Below are positions 8,701 to 17,989 of a stretch of DNA of 64,000 bases, in pieces. The stretch is from Mortierella alpina. Lineage: Eukaryota; Mortierellomycota; Mortierellomycetes; Mortierellales; Mortierellaceae. The stretch lies in contig JANATF010000006.1 in the NCBI GenBank assembly GCA_029449245.1, positions 1 through 64,000 on the forward strand, in the 5' to 3' direction. The notes beneath the pieces were generated by a model. The model made no database searches, had not been told where the DNA came from, and worked only from the letters and a program-made list of their open reading frames with translations. A program made the position numbers and the translations under genes. Each line of letters starts with the position of its first letter. Positions within the stretch are counted from its first letter, which is position 1.

Positions 8701-11390
8701 TTGCACTGATCAATCACCTCAAGCGAAGCAGATACAGAATGAGAACCATAATGTAGTTCAACACTCTCTGTACGACCAATTCGAGGTACAGTACTTTCGT
8801 CAGCTAAGGTGATTAGTCCTTCTACAGGAATGATTTGCTTCCCATGTTTGAGAACAATATCTTTCCTGATACAGCTATCAGTAGCCCCTGTATCTAACAA
8901 GGCATCATATCTTTCGTCGTCTAACATGATGGAGACAACGATTCGTTTCTCAGCATTTTCCATCGACGCTTGCAATTTAGCAATCCCAAACTCACCATCA
9001 TTCAGTGTGTTTAAAGAGGACACTTTGACGTCTTTGTGCGATGGTTCTTTACCAAAGTCCTCATCAAACTTTTGTTGTTGTTCCTGGATCATCATCTGAA
9101 CAAGATCGATATCTGAGTAGTCATCGACGTACATGCTCGACACTTTAGGAGTTGTAGATGAAGTCATACGCATGTCCTTTGGTACGAGTGTTGTTTCACA
9201 ACGGGGCGGATCAAGATGCCTATTGACTCTTGTTGCTTCTGTCAAACTCAGCGGACCTTTCTTATCCACAAGATGGATGAGGGCTTGAGCTCTTTTTCTT
9301 TTACGAAATCGCTTACTCAATCTCGTAGTCTTCTTTGGGACTTTCACATTCAACTCCTCTTCTTTTCCATTACTTTTTGACACGATATTTGCACTGATTT
9401 TTTCTGATTTATTGTTGCTATTGCACATATTGATTCTACTAATTGTATTCTCACGATCCTTGACTTGTTCATTAACTGGCTCATTGCTTCTTTTGGAAGC
9501 TTCGGGCAGGACCTGTTCAGAGAGTAGAATGTTTTTATCAGCACCTGTACGAATATTGCGTCCATTATGGGAAATAGAAACGGCACACACTTTGACATTA
9601 CCATTGTGAGGACGGAATGTGTTATTGTTTGTCATAGAAGGAGCATTGCCGGCAAAGTTGCCGTTTCCTCTATTCATTTGAGTACCTGTGTTACCATCAC
9701 CTGATCCTGCATGTTTGCGGAATCGGCAATCATTCCAGGCATGGCCCTTCTTGCCACAGTAGGAGCAATTCCCGATGCAATTGGCAGTGTTGTGGCTCTT
9801 ATTGGGGCCACATGATGCACAATGAAAAGGGAAAGGCATTCTCTTAACCTGCTGCTCTTGAACTCTGACTTGCGGAGCGAACGGTGCAGCATTCATCTTC
9901 TTCTGAAGACGATAGGGACCGGTGTTCCTTCTGTTATCTTTAACAGCGGTTGCATAAGCCTTCTTTGCGGTGGCGGCTAAGGGTCCAAGCAGATTGCTCA
10001 TAATTTTAGTAAAGTCATCAATAGAGGTAAACCTCATCTCTGCACTTTGATTTAAAACCTGCAGGCGGGTGACCATCATGTTGAAAGTGTCAGGATTCAC
10101 CGTTGCACTCAACAAAGACAATACCATTTCATTGTCATCTTTGATCCCATAAAGCCTCATGTCACGAGCAATCCTCATGGCGAATTGCCTGTAGGATTCA
10201 TGCTCTTCACGACCAGTCTCAAGTAATTTTTTAATCTGTTCCACACGCTCTTGTTCACTTAATGCAATCTTTAGAAATACAACTTCGCATTCCTCCCAAG
10301 TAAGAGTCTTCCCCTCTTCTCTCCTCTTGTTAAACTCAAATTCCAGGCACTGTTGATGGTATTCATTAATGACCAAATAACTGAGGTACCTATCGCAGTT
10401 TGCGTGGAACAGTTCCTTACCGACAAAGGGCAATACCATATGCTTCAACTGGTCCAGGAACTGACGAGGATCTGTGTTTTTGTAGAAACGGGGCATATCA
10501 TCATTAACTTTCAATTGATGATGCATGGAAGCATTATCCCTGCGCTGGTCATTACCATTCACTGTATTAACCACGACCTCAGTACACGGAGCAGTGGCCT
10601 CCACGGTTGGAGCAGTTATCCCTTTGGGAGAAGCGGCGAGCGTCAATCTCCTTTCGGCGAGGTCGTCGAACAGCTTGAAGGCTCTCTCACATCGTTTGAT
10701 GTTCGCCTCCAGTTCTTCCAACGTACGCTCGGCTTCGTCGTACGTCTTCAGGTTGATTTCTCGCGCCTCTTTTTCAGCGCTCTCGTTTAAACGCATGACT
10801 GTTACCATACGTTGGATCAATCGATCCCTACGGTTGTACATGCCATCCAGGAGATCCTGATTGGTACCTTGCTTGGCAACCGCAGCATGCTGTTCTTCAG
10901 CGTTAGTGATTGGTTTATTACCCACGTACAGTTCGGCGGCTCTTGCAATCATCATAGCCTCTTTTTCGTCTTCTCGGTCCATCTCGGATTCAGTATCCGA
11001 GGAGTTTTCACCCTCATAACTCCATTCCGACATCGTTACATCTTCATCACGCAGAGCGGCTGCTCCTGGAAGCCTGACGGTCGGCATAAGGGGCGGAGTG
11101 ACGACCGGGATCACAACGGCTTGAGTGTTGTCGTCTGGTGTAGCGATGGCTGGTGTAGCGATGGCTGGTGTGGTGACGATCGGTGTAGTGACAGCGGCTG
11201 TCTCCGGGTTCGGCGTCGACTCCGTCGAGGAGTTGCTAGCAGCCTCCATTTCAGGTTCTTCATTCAGACGAAGGGCATCGTCGGGCTTGGTTTCGGCGGC
11301 TTCGATACGTTGAGCGGCGGCAAGCTTGGCGGCGGCGGCAATTTTCTCTCCACGAGTCTGACGAGCGGTTTTCTTGATCATCTTGGGCAT
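5718..11390 (-). CDS. Gag-Pol polyprotein of Ty3/Gypsy chromovirus
   Basis: A single 1,890-residue polyprotein with no internal stop or frameshift between gag and pol. In order: an N-terminal capsid-like region; a zinc knuckle CSYCGKKGHAWNDC near residue 545, preceded by a looser Cys/His cluster; aspartic protease with LLDTGATDSC near 830; reverse transcriptase with the catalytic FIDDIVIF near 1147; RNase H starting YVATDASDVGIG near 1300; integrase HHCC finger near 1470-1505 and catalytic core with AIDLAGPF, LQSDNGKEF and GVAENHVKS (about 1530-1625); and a C-terminal chromodomain (YFVKWKGF, NTWEPEEH) near 1800-1862. The chromodomain marks the chromovirus clade and usually directs integration to methylated-histone chromatin. 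Start ATG at 11390 lies about 90 bp inside the 5' LTR. Fusion of gag and pol in one frame resembles Tf1-type elements. Confidence 0.97.
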   Translation of the reverse strand: MPKMIKKTARQTRGEKIAAAAKLAAAQRIEAAETKPDDALRLNEEPEMEAASNSSTESTPNPETAAVTTPIVTTPAIATPAIATPDDNTQAVVIPVVTPPLMPTVRLPGAAALRDEDVTMSEWSYEGENSSDTESEMDREDEKEAMMIARAAELYVGNKPITNAEEQHAAVAKQGTNQDLLDGMYNRRDRLIQRMVTVMRLNESAEKEAREINLKTYDEAERTLEELEANIKRCERAFKLFDDLAERRLTLAASPKGITAPTVEATAPCTEVVVNTVNGNDQRRDNASMHHQLKVNDDMPRFYKNTDPRQFLDQLKHMVLPFVGKELFHANCDRYLSYLVINEYHQQCLEFEFNKRREEGKTLTWEECEVVFLKIALSEQERVEQIKKLLETGREEHESYRQFAMRIARDMRLYGIKDDNEMVLSLLSATVNPDTFNMMVTRLQVLNQSAEMRFTSIDDFTKIMSNLLGPLAATAKKAYATAVKDNRRNTGPYRLQKKMNAAPFAPQVRVQEQQVKRMPFPFHCASCGPNKSHNTANCIGNCSYCGKKGHAWNDCRFRKHAGSGDGNTGTQMNRGNGNFAGNAPSMTNNNTFRPHNGNVKVCAVSISHNGRNIRTGADKNILLSEQVLPEASKRSNEPVNEQVKDRENTISRINMCNSNNKSEKISANIVSKSNGKEEELNVKVPKKTTRLSKRFRKRKRAQALIHLVDKKGPLSLTEATRVNRHLDPPRCETTLVPKDMRMTSSTTPKVSSMYVDDYSDIDLVQMMIQEQQQKFDEDFGKEPSHKDVKVSSLNTLNDGEFGIAKLQASMENAEKRIVVSIMLDDERYDALLDTGATDSCIRKDIVLKHGKQIIPVEGLITLADESTVPRIGRTESVELHYGSHSVSASLEVIDQCNPFIIGMDLFHQLGFSISGLNNPGEDANQLPEPEEDKKPSLIPGQLPQEELTQEFIKAKEGFMEHIVAKLKANAAIPKNSYCDIPEMKVYLPVPEGTVLFRRPRPFAEKLKSVFDDAIDRWLNDDVITLAPVGNVHNNTLTLAAKKDAQGSKTLWRVCLDPRPLNRFLPDDNYPLPLISDLIGKLAGNSIYSTIDLSQAYHRLPVHQDDQPLTAFMHKGTQYMFKKAPFGLKPLSSLFQRGMSRILGDLPFVLNFIDDIVIFSKNREEHAEHVRTVIERLTEAKLIINEKKCNFYSTQIALLGFVVGLHGKSVDPVKFANIDEWDEPTTAKQVQSYLGTFNFFREYIPMFSTVAAPLDALRSRTEPFTLNKEQKEAFETLKKLLTNAPILSFPDFKLPFYVATDASDVGIGAVLYQLAKGKAYPKDTRYVSFMARSLQDRERKYSATKKELLGIVFALNKFHYYLWGNHFELYTDHRALMFIHSQQNLNSMMTTWQDTLLNYSFTVHYRPGILNVLPDALSRLFPARIRRYSEPKEEDRKIALAYMHVLQNEETERVTVPEKEREEILFKSHAMGHIGTNAMVAEIHRQGQTWPKLANDCSEFIKRCRECQRINIARKGYHPMKAVHAHLPGEHFAIDLAGPFKTSEDNNVYLLVMVDVCTRFVLLDAIPNKSAYTVAKALFNRFTLIGFPKVLQSDNGKEFVNEVVRIMVSQMYINHRLITPYHPRGNGVAENHVKSSCNMIRKMVQDRSHHWDRHVPFIQLSMNTRTVHLHNSSPFSLFFARQANGFSNYTNDEGQPLSQEKLLERLKYMTEVVFPAVAEKAKYTQAKMIARFNATVLHNEYPDGAKVMTLDPLKGDKLTPRYEGPYTVVQRTSTGAYVLKDGTGEVLGRNYAPSQLKLVLDDFEDTETYEVEAIVDHRPSRATPHASEYFVKWKGFSSDKNTWEPEEHFIERRCIAEYWADNHAKHATPSALPAKRKRAARVMKSRKLSKN

Positions 11391-11466
11391 GGTGACGTGG
11401 AGTTTTGTTTTTAAGGTTATTTTTTAGGCTTTAAGGTTTTGATATGTGGTGTGTGGGGTGTGTTGG

Positions 11467-11483
11467 CACTTCACTTAAAAAAA
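11467..11483 (-). other. Candidate self-priming primer-binding site of the chromovirus
   Basis: No tRNA-type primer-binding site beginning TGG follows the 5' LTR. Seven bases inside it, the minus strand reads AAGTGAAGTG. The LTR itself has CACTTACTT on the same strand (complement of 11514-11522), about 45 bases downstream of a TATAAATA box. These two segments can pair over nine bases with one bulged base, as in Tf1-like elements that prime from the 5' end of their own transcript. This is an inference. Confidence 0.4.
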
Positions 11484-11967
11484 TGAAACGTGTAGGCAAG
11501 TTTTATGATAGGAAAGTAAGTGAGAAAAAGATGTCGGTCCACACTGACCACACACCGGTATTTATACATGTTTATTGTTACTACAGAGATGTAATGTTGG
11601 GTAAATAGATAGGTGAAGGAGTCATTGCCAAGAGATGGATAGCGGAAGGCTATAGCCTGGCGCGTGTCCTAGCTTCTGAATGATTGGCCATGATCCTAAT
11701 TCATTAGACGTTACGCCAATACTACATAGCATGGGTACCGGATGACTGATCCGGACCAGGAACATCTTTCTGGTTCATGTAGTTCGTGCTGGCGAAGGTC
11801 CATGATTGGTACCTGGAGCCAAGCTTCTAGATATGACATTTTGTATCTTCTAGGCAAGCACTTTCACTGTTTTGATTGGACTCGTTGGTCTTTGTTAAGG
11901 AGTCTACGATAGTAGACGCGTTCGTATCTCTGTGTACTTACTACTGGACTCTGGTGAATATTGCACA
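11484..11967 (-). repeat. 5' LTR of the chromovirus
   Basis: This is the 484-bp copy upstream of gag-pol. On the minus strand it contains TATAAATA (complement near 11557-11565), a plausible core promoter, followed by a short presumed R/U5 segment. It is identical by eye to the 3' LTR. Confidence 0.94.
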
Positions 11968-12439
11968 TGGACCAGCCAGTACGCCGATACCGCAATCGAT
12001 TTGGACGAAGAGCTCACGCAACCGCTTCCAGACTCTGATGATGATGACGTGGAGCTTAGGCTTCTTGGAATGACCAAGCAACCGAAAGAAGACGACTTGG
12101 AGTTATTTGTGTCGCAGCGAAAACTCCATGTGAAGTGTCTTCCGTGGTGGGAAAAGCATCATGAAGAATATCCTATCTTGGCCAAAATGGCGAGGGACTT
12201 TTTGGCTATCCCAGCGAGCTCAGCACCGTCAGAGAGATGCTTCTCAAAAGCGCGCACACTTTTGCCATACACAAGGAATCGCCTTAGTGATCCTAGGATC
12301 AGGGAGCAGATGTTGCTTGATTCCTGGGCTGACTACCTCGGAAGTTCGATTGAGCAATATAGGTAGATAAATGGTTGCGATGAGTGTCATGGATGAAGTA
12401 CGAAGAGTCATCAAAGGGAATAAAGGTCAAATCAAAGAA

Positions 12440-12870
12440 TGAGTGCGTCGAATGAAGGTCGGATGAGAGCATGGGTGCCTCGAATGAGGGTCGGATCGAA
12501 TAAACGTCGGATCGAATGGGTGTCGGATCGAATGGGTGTCGGATCGAATGGATGTCGGATCGAATGGATGTCGGATCGAATGGGTGTCGGATCGAATGGA
12601 TGTCGGATCGAATGAGTGTCGGATCGAATGGATGTCGGATCGAATGGGTGTCGGATCGAATGGATGTCGGATCGAATGATGTCGGATCGGATGGATGTCG
12701 GATCGAATGGACGTCGGATCGAATGATGTCGGATCGAATGGATGTCGGATCGAATGAAAGTCGGATCGGATGAGGCTGTCATCCGACAAGCGTCGGATCG
12801 AATAGATCCGATATCCGACCTTGGCAAGTCGGATCGGATACGGATGGGGGTCATATCCGATCCGATCCGA
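12440..12870. repeat. Right subterminal 16-bp repeat array of the hAT element
   Basis: Roughly 20 tandem copies of GTCGGATCGAATG plus a 3-bp spacer, the inverse of the left array at 1219-1595. It lies between the transposase stop codon (12366) and the right terminal inverted repeat. The last part (12780-12870) is a less regular composite that matches the inverted, less regular segment just inside the left end. Confidence 0.85.
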
Positions 12871-12898
12871 CGTTTGAGAAACCCTACTAAGTTAAGAG

Positions 12899-15540
12899 GA
12901 TGGTGTTTTTGTGGAGGAAGCGTATGTAGTAAAGCAGGTTCGGGCAGTATGGATGGGAAATGCTGCGGGAAGCTTACAATCGTTTTAGAAGGGTGCAGGG
13001 AGTAAACACGCTCATGAAAGTGGACGAACTGCTGGACAGTGCAAAGTGTTAGTTGTCGTAGGACTTTGACCGAGGAGCTGTCGCGGATGAGGACATGCCT
13101 CACAGGGGGGGATGCTGAGGAGAGAGGAAAGCTGCGCAGAGGAACGCCAGCGATGTAAAGGTGAGGACGTGGAAGGTGACGACGTGGAAGGTGGGACGAG
13201 GAAAAGCCAAGGGAGAAAGAGGGAGAAGAGAGGTATGTCTTAGAATGTAGGCTGCAATACACCCTTTAATCAATAGTCGCATATGCTCTGCATTTTAGCC
13301 TTGGCTTACTTTATGCTCTTTGTCTTCCCTCCTGCCTGCTCCTTTCATGATCTCCCCCCCCACACACACACACACAGGAAGAGGTAGCACAGCTTGCAGT
13401 ATACGATCTGGGAAGGTCTTTGGTTTCCTGGAGTCTGTGTATTTTGGACTGGACAAGCAGAGCTGGCAGAGCTTTTCTTTTGACTTGTGTTGCCTGCTTC
13501 CCCTGGTCTTACCAGCAGCATGGAGCAGGATGATGGCATCGCAGTAGCCTTGCTTGCTCGCTTGCAAATTGGTGGCAAGCGCTGGACGAGGTAAAATCCA
13601 GGATTGCAGCGCTGATTGAGGAATCAAATTTGGAATGAGCTTGACTCATTCACCAACTGCATTGACATTCCTTGTGCTCACGATGATGCTTTTCTTCTCT
13701 TATGTGTAACGACAGCATACACGGGCGTGTCTGTACTTCGCGACGCTGCGTCTTCGGCGGAGTGGCTCGAGAAAAGTGATTTTATGCTCTGCACAAGCTT
13801 TTCTTTTCTTTTCTCCTCTCTTCGCTACTTGTTCACCTCTTTTCAGCAGCACGCAAGGTAAGCTTCATCTCTTTGGATACTCCTCTCAAGCACATCCTTC
13901 GTCAAAGTCATGCCACTGCAGCTCAACAAACTCTGTTTTCTTGAAATGAGGAATGAGCCAGCTCAATTGACAAGCTTTTTTTTTTGGCTTTTTCTCATTT
14001 CCTCAGTGTCGCTAGCAAAATGGAAGACAAGGCAGCGGCCGGCCTCTCGCTATTACAAATCGAGGGCAAGGCAGCGGGTCCACTTCCCCGCTGGCTAAAT
14101 ATGGAAGGCATGGTAGCGGGATTATCACTTCTTCGCTCTACAAAAGCAAAGTGAAAGTGGAGTCAGCCACTATAAAAAACAGTGGAGTAAACCACAGTCA
14201 GTGGAGACTATTAAAAATCAGTGAAGTCAACCACTTCAGAAAAGACTCTCTCTTTCTCACCGCAGCATATGAAGACGGTGGCGCAACACAGAAGGTAAGA
14301 AGCGAGAATATCCGGAATGCGGCTTTCGATGAGGATTGGCTCTTTATGTTGTCTTCTAACCCACAGACGTTTGCTCTACGTTTATTTTCTTCCTCTCAGT
14401 ACGCCCAGAATATCGGTCGGTCGGCCAGCGAGGACAAAGCGCTAAGGAAGAGTGTCGTTGAAAGCGAACCCCACTTTTGTTGGATGGTAACTTGGTAAGT
14501 AACTTGGTAGGACCAGTTGACCTTGGATTTATACTTTTGAATGAGGATGATTCATCTCTATGTTGGGTTTATTGAACAAGCATCTAACAACTCTCTCTAC
14601 GGTACTATCACCCTGTAGACTTCGCCGTACGTGTACAGACGGTCTTTTTCAAGAGGCAGGGCCCTCTAATAACCGCTGTTGTTCCACAATCCTAGGGTAA
14701 GTGCTTTCTGGTCATAGTGTTGGTGTCCAGCCAGTGTCTGTACAATTTGCCAGTGCCTACGCGAGGGTCTTGGTCAGTTGCCTAGGCGAGTGCTATTTCC
14801 AAGGCTCAGTCACTGTAAGAATCAGATGCAATAGCCAGCGTAGATGTGAGTGTCGACAGCAACTGGGCCAAAGAGGGTGTCAAAGCGAGCGCAATTGTCA
14901 GTGCTGGCGTGGACGCCGGATGGAGAGCCTTAAACCGTGTTCTCCTGAGCCTGTAGTAGTCAAAGACTAACACTTTTTTCATCGCATTCTATCCCCCGAG
15001 TATGTGTAGCGCTTCTCCAGTGCGTCGAGTCGGAAGGTGGACTAGCTGTGGTCACGAGCTCGTTCCAGCATGCTGCAGTACCTGCCACATTACCGGAACG
15101 GGTTATTGATTGCGGCTGGCTGGTTTCCAGTCTCGTCGCACTGGTTCAGCTGGAACGGTAGAATTCCCGGATCCTTTTTGTCCACAGGTACATTTAGCAA
15201 AGCACTCTAGGCATCTTGTGTTCGTGAAAGAGAAGATCCATCTCGCCAGGGTAGCATAAGAGGGAAGGGTTAACCAATGGGAACTTTGGAGAAAAAGGCA
15301 TGGCTGGGCTGGAGAGTAAAGGCATTGGAGCAGCGTAGGCAGGGGAGTTGTGATCAGGAAGGGATGAGGAAAGGCGTGGTGGATCTGAAGGTGGACGCAC
15401 TTTTTTTCTTTTGTAGTGGTCCGAAGGGAATTTATGAGGTTGAAGCGAGTGAGGAATGTGATGAGTGATGGGGGCGAACGTGAAGAGCACCGTGCCATAG
15501 GTGTGCGAGGTGCGAAGGAATAGCTGTGCAAAAAGAACGA
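12899..15540. other. Subtelomeric non-coding or decayed region
   Basis: I see no gene that I can defend. There is a CA microsatellite at 13353-13376. Several sequences resemble splice sites (for example a GTAAGC at 13859 and an acceptor at 13919), but I cannot connect them into a coding frame, so they may be remnants. Between 14150 and 14240 a short motif, GTGGAGT...CCAC, recurs three times as small inverted repeats joined by A-rich spacers. Around 14710-14900 a degenerate CCAGTG-like motif recurs. Open frames of up to 142 codons here are CT-rich and of no recognisable family. Confidence 0.5.
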
Positions 15541-17900
15541 GGCAAGAAAGAAAAAAAATTGATGAGGTGCTTGATCTAGGCCTGTGTGGGTGACAATCGT
15601 TGAAGGGCAAGGGAAACAAAGGTGGGAAAGGATTCAGGGTTCCGCATCATCAAGGGAGAGTAAAGATGAAGCTTGGTTGTGGGAGAGATGGTGTCGAGTT
15701 TGTGTTTGTTCCATGCTGAAGCGAGTAAGGTGCTGCTTGAAGAGTTGAAATGAACGCGAGATTCTGTGAGGAATCTACAGACGATCAATGGCGCGGTGAT
15801 GAGCAGTGTGTGAGAGAGTCAGTGAGGGACAGTGAATGCAGAGATGGGCTGCGAAGAAGAGTGTCAGGGTAGTATCAACTCAAGACGCGAGGGAGATGAT
15901 TCGGGGCGAGAAGAACACGCCGAGTGAGGGATGTGGGACTTGTTTGAACAAGCAAGAGTTGAGGGTGTGCAATAATAGCGAAACGGCTGATGTCATGATG
16001 TCATGATGTCATCAAGTAAATCGAGTGGGTGGGGGCGGTGTAGCTTTGTCTGGTTGGAGCCGATGTGAGAAGTTGAAGACGATGTGGGACGAGCAAGAAA
16101 GCGATGAAGGAAAGAGAAATAGAATTGAGGAGCGAATAGAGATTGTTCTTTCCTGAAGCAGCCTGCGCTCTAGTGTGGAAATAGAATCGCAAGAGGTGAC
16201 TCGCTGAATTGAGCGAGAGGAAGGGTGAAGGTGGCAGGCATGAGGAGCATGGTACGATTCTGCGGATCAACAAATCATCACGCCCAAGGACAGGTACACG
16301 GGATTACGGTATGAGTGCATGAGAGTGACAGCGAGGGTAGAGACGGCCTGCGAAGAGCAGCAGATGGATAGCGTCAGCTGAAAAAAGGAATAGTGAAGAA
16401 GAAAAGTGCAGAGAGAGGGATGGAGAGTTTGAAGTACAAGTGAGAGGTGAAAGTGTGCGATGGCAAACCCCATATAAAAGGTGCGGTGAATTTGATTGTG
16501 CCTTTGTGAACAAAGAACGGCCACATTCAGTGAGAGTGAGGGCGGCGTACTTTTGCGGTTGATCAGTGTTGAAAGTAAAGGTGGTTGAGTACTCTGTAGG
16601 AGCTGTGGGAAGAGCGTAAACCTGGTGATGGATGTAGAGAGAGGATTCAAGATGAGAGAAGCGAGTGTGCATGTTGTTGAGGCGTCCAACGGTGGGTTGT
16701 CATTATAAAAGAAAAGATTGAACAGCGATGACAGTGAGGGTAATGACGGCCTGCGAGGGACAGTAGTTGGGTAGTGTCAGTAGCGCGTGTGGTGGACAGG
16801 AACAGACAAGTTCGCAATGAAAGGGATGAAGGGCTTGAAGTACAAGTGAAAGGTGAAAGGTATGCAATGGCAAAACAAACGGAAAAGTTCGGTGAGTTTG
16901 ACTTTGCCGCTGTGAACTACGAGAAGGACCTTACAGTCGGCAAGAGTGAAGGTGTAGGTGCGTCTGATCAAAGTCGGCATGAACAACTCTGACTGAGAAA
17001 GCGGTGAGGATGGAGAGAGCGAGAGAGTGTGTGACAGAATCATAAGAGAGTGTTCGTTGACCTGCACTGTGGTGAGTGTCGTCGACGTCGACGACGAAGA
17101 GGAAGGGTCGAGAAATATATTCACGCAACTAAACACGCTGGATCAAGAGAGATGGGGGTGAAGGTCGAAAAGTCGTGGGAAGAATAGTAAGTGGATTGGG
17201 GTGTGGAATGTGAAAGTGCAACCATGGGAGAGGAAGCGGACCGCGAAAGACAGTGTTAGGCAGTGTCAGCTCACAAAGTGCGTTAAGTGAATAGCGAAGG
17301 GCTTGGAAGAAACGCGCAGAGAGATGGATGTAGGCTTGAAGCGGACGCGAGAGAGAAAGGTGTGGGATGGCGGTGGCGAATGGTAGTGTGGAATGGCAAA
17401 GAGAATGGTTCTACTGGCAACTGGCAGAAAGAGAAAGACACGCCGAGCGAAGACGGTGTGGAGTGAGAAAGTGACAAAAACGAGAGGGGAGAGTGTTTGT
17501 GTGCTGTCGAGGTGTCCTGCGGTCTAGTGAGTGCCATCGACGGCGAAGAAAAGAATGAAGTGGAAAGGTGGCGTGCAGTGACACAATAGGCGATGGATGC
17601 TTTGCTAATGGTGCGTCGTTGAGTGCGGTGAGAGTGAGCGCATCCACGTTTGCGACTGAACAAGCCAGAGCGTGCGCGTGGGTGTGAACGTGGAGACAGA
17701 CGGTGAGCTGATGACTCTGCTCAAGACTGAGGTGAAAGAGGAGAATGAGTGAAAGAGGGCTCAAAGACAAAGAGGGTCGTGGAATGGAGTTAGCAGGTTG
17801 TTGTGGAAGGTGAATTGAGAACCGAAGGTGAGAGAAGAAAGTGAAAGGTCCAAGGTGCAGACTGTCAAACAGCCAAGTTCTCGCCGCTCCCACTCACCTA
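15540..17900. repeat. Diverged long tandem repeat, unit about 400-500 bp
   Basis: The top strand is strongly purine-rich. Blocks that begin with a motif like GGCCTGCGAAGAGCAG followed by GTGTCAG recur near 15846, 16342, 16745 and 17235, spaced 496, 403 and 490 bp. Each block goes on with GATGGAG...GGCTTGAAG, then an ATGGCAAA segment, and in the two middle blocks a segment like GGTGAATTTGA...GTGAACAA. Similarity is clear but low. Complementary pyrimidine-rich frames are open for up to 160 codons on the minus strand but share no frame from one block to the next, so I do not call them genes. The nature of the repeat is unknown. Confidence 0.5.
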
Positions 17901-17989
17901 AATTAAGACCTGGCTGTTGTCCATCGATTGACTGGCGCGAGGATGACGGCAGAAGGATATGCAGATCGCGTGTTTGCTGACGCACACTT

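Larger units (their letters stand above)
5160..11967 (-). mobile_element. Ty3/Gypsy chromovirus LTR retrotransposon, full length
   Basis: A 6,808-bp element bounded by two 484-bp LTRs that start TGAAACG and end TTGCACA on the top strand. The 5-bp target duplication TGGAC lies at 5155-5159 and 11968-11972. It is inserted antisense in the final exon of the hAT transposase. One open reading frame (5718-11390, minus strand) encodes gag, protease, reverse transcriptase, RNase H, integrase and a C-terminal chromodomain, in Ty3/Gypsy order. A polypurine tract directly precedes the 3' LTR. By eye the two LTRs are identical, so insertion is recent and the copy looks competent. Confidence 0.96.
2044..12366 (+). 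pseudogene. hAT transposase gene, broken by two transposon insertions
   Basis: Exons by splice and phase: 2044-2082, 2165-2752, 2877-3223, 3325-3654 and 3771-12366, the last split by insertions at 3936-4758 and 5160-11967. Discounting the inserts and one copy of each target duplication, the frame stays open for 751 codons. Exon 2 encodes a BED-type zinc finger (CLVKGC then HLISDH). Exon 3 has the RNase-H-like signatures TLDGWTS and ITSDNGS, exon 4 the hallmark PCLAHVLNLAVQ followed by an acidic linker, and the last exon a C-terminal hAT dimerisation region (SAPSERCFSKARTLL). The protein would cut and paste elements with matching ends in the nucleus. I see no inactivating change other than the insertions, so the gene was probably functional until recently. 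Whether a truncated protein is made from the first exons is unknown. Confidence 0.88.
1203..12886 (+). mobile_element. hAT-superfamily DNA transposon with inverted subterminal arrays (interrupted)
   Basis: The left end reads TACGGTTTCTCA and the right end is its near-perfect inverse (TGAGAAACCCTA), giving terminal inverted repeats at 1203 and 12886. Just inside each end lies an array of a 16-bp repeat, in opposite orientations. Between them is a five-exon transposase gene with BED finger and hAT dimerisation domain (2044-12366). The left flank is CTTAAGAG (1195-1202); the right flank has TTAAGAG at 12892-12898, which fits an 8-bp target duplication disturbed by a 4-bp insertion. Two later insertions (3936-4758 and 5160-11967) interrupt it; without them and their target duplications the element would be about 4.0 kb. 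The transposase class and 8-bp duplication both indicate hAT; the exact right boundary is inferred. Confidence 0.8.

Noticed and set aside
5160-11967. Ty1/Copia classification of the LTR element
   Set aside because: Integrase lies after RNase H and a C-terminal chromodomain is present, which is the Ty3/Gypsy order.
12432-13262. Minus-strand open frame of 276 codons, and several others over 1295-1616, 3945-4877 and 12427-12773
   Set aside because: They are read-through of the 16-bp repeat arrays. Sixteen bp cycles all three frames, so open frames appear on both strands as an artefact.
13616-14498. A spliced plus-strand gene suggested by GTAAGC at 13859, an acceptor at 13919 and GTAAGA near 14295
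   Set aside because: The segments could not be joined into one meaningful frame and match no family; kept only as a possible decayed gene.
17411-17893. Minus-strand open frames of 120-160 codons across 15.1-17.9 kb
   Set aside because: Pyrimidine-rich composition suppresses stops; products are Ser/Leu/Pro/His-rich and out of frame between repeat blocks.
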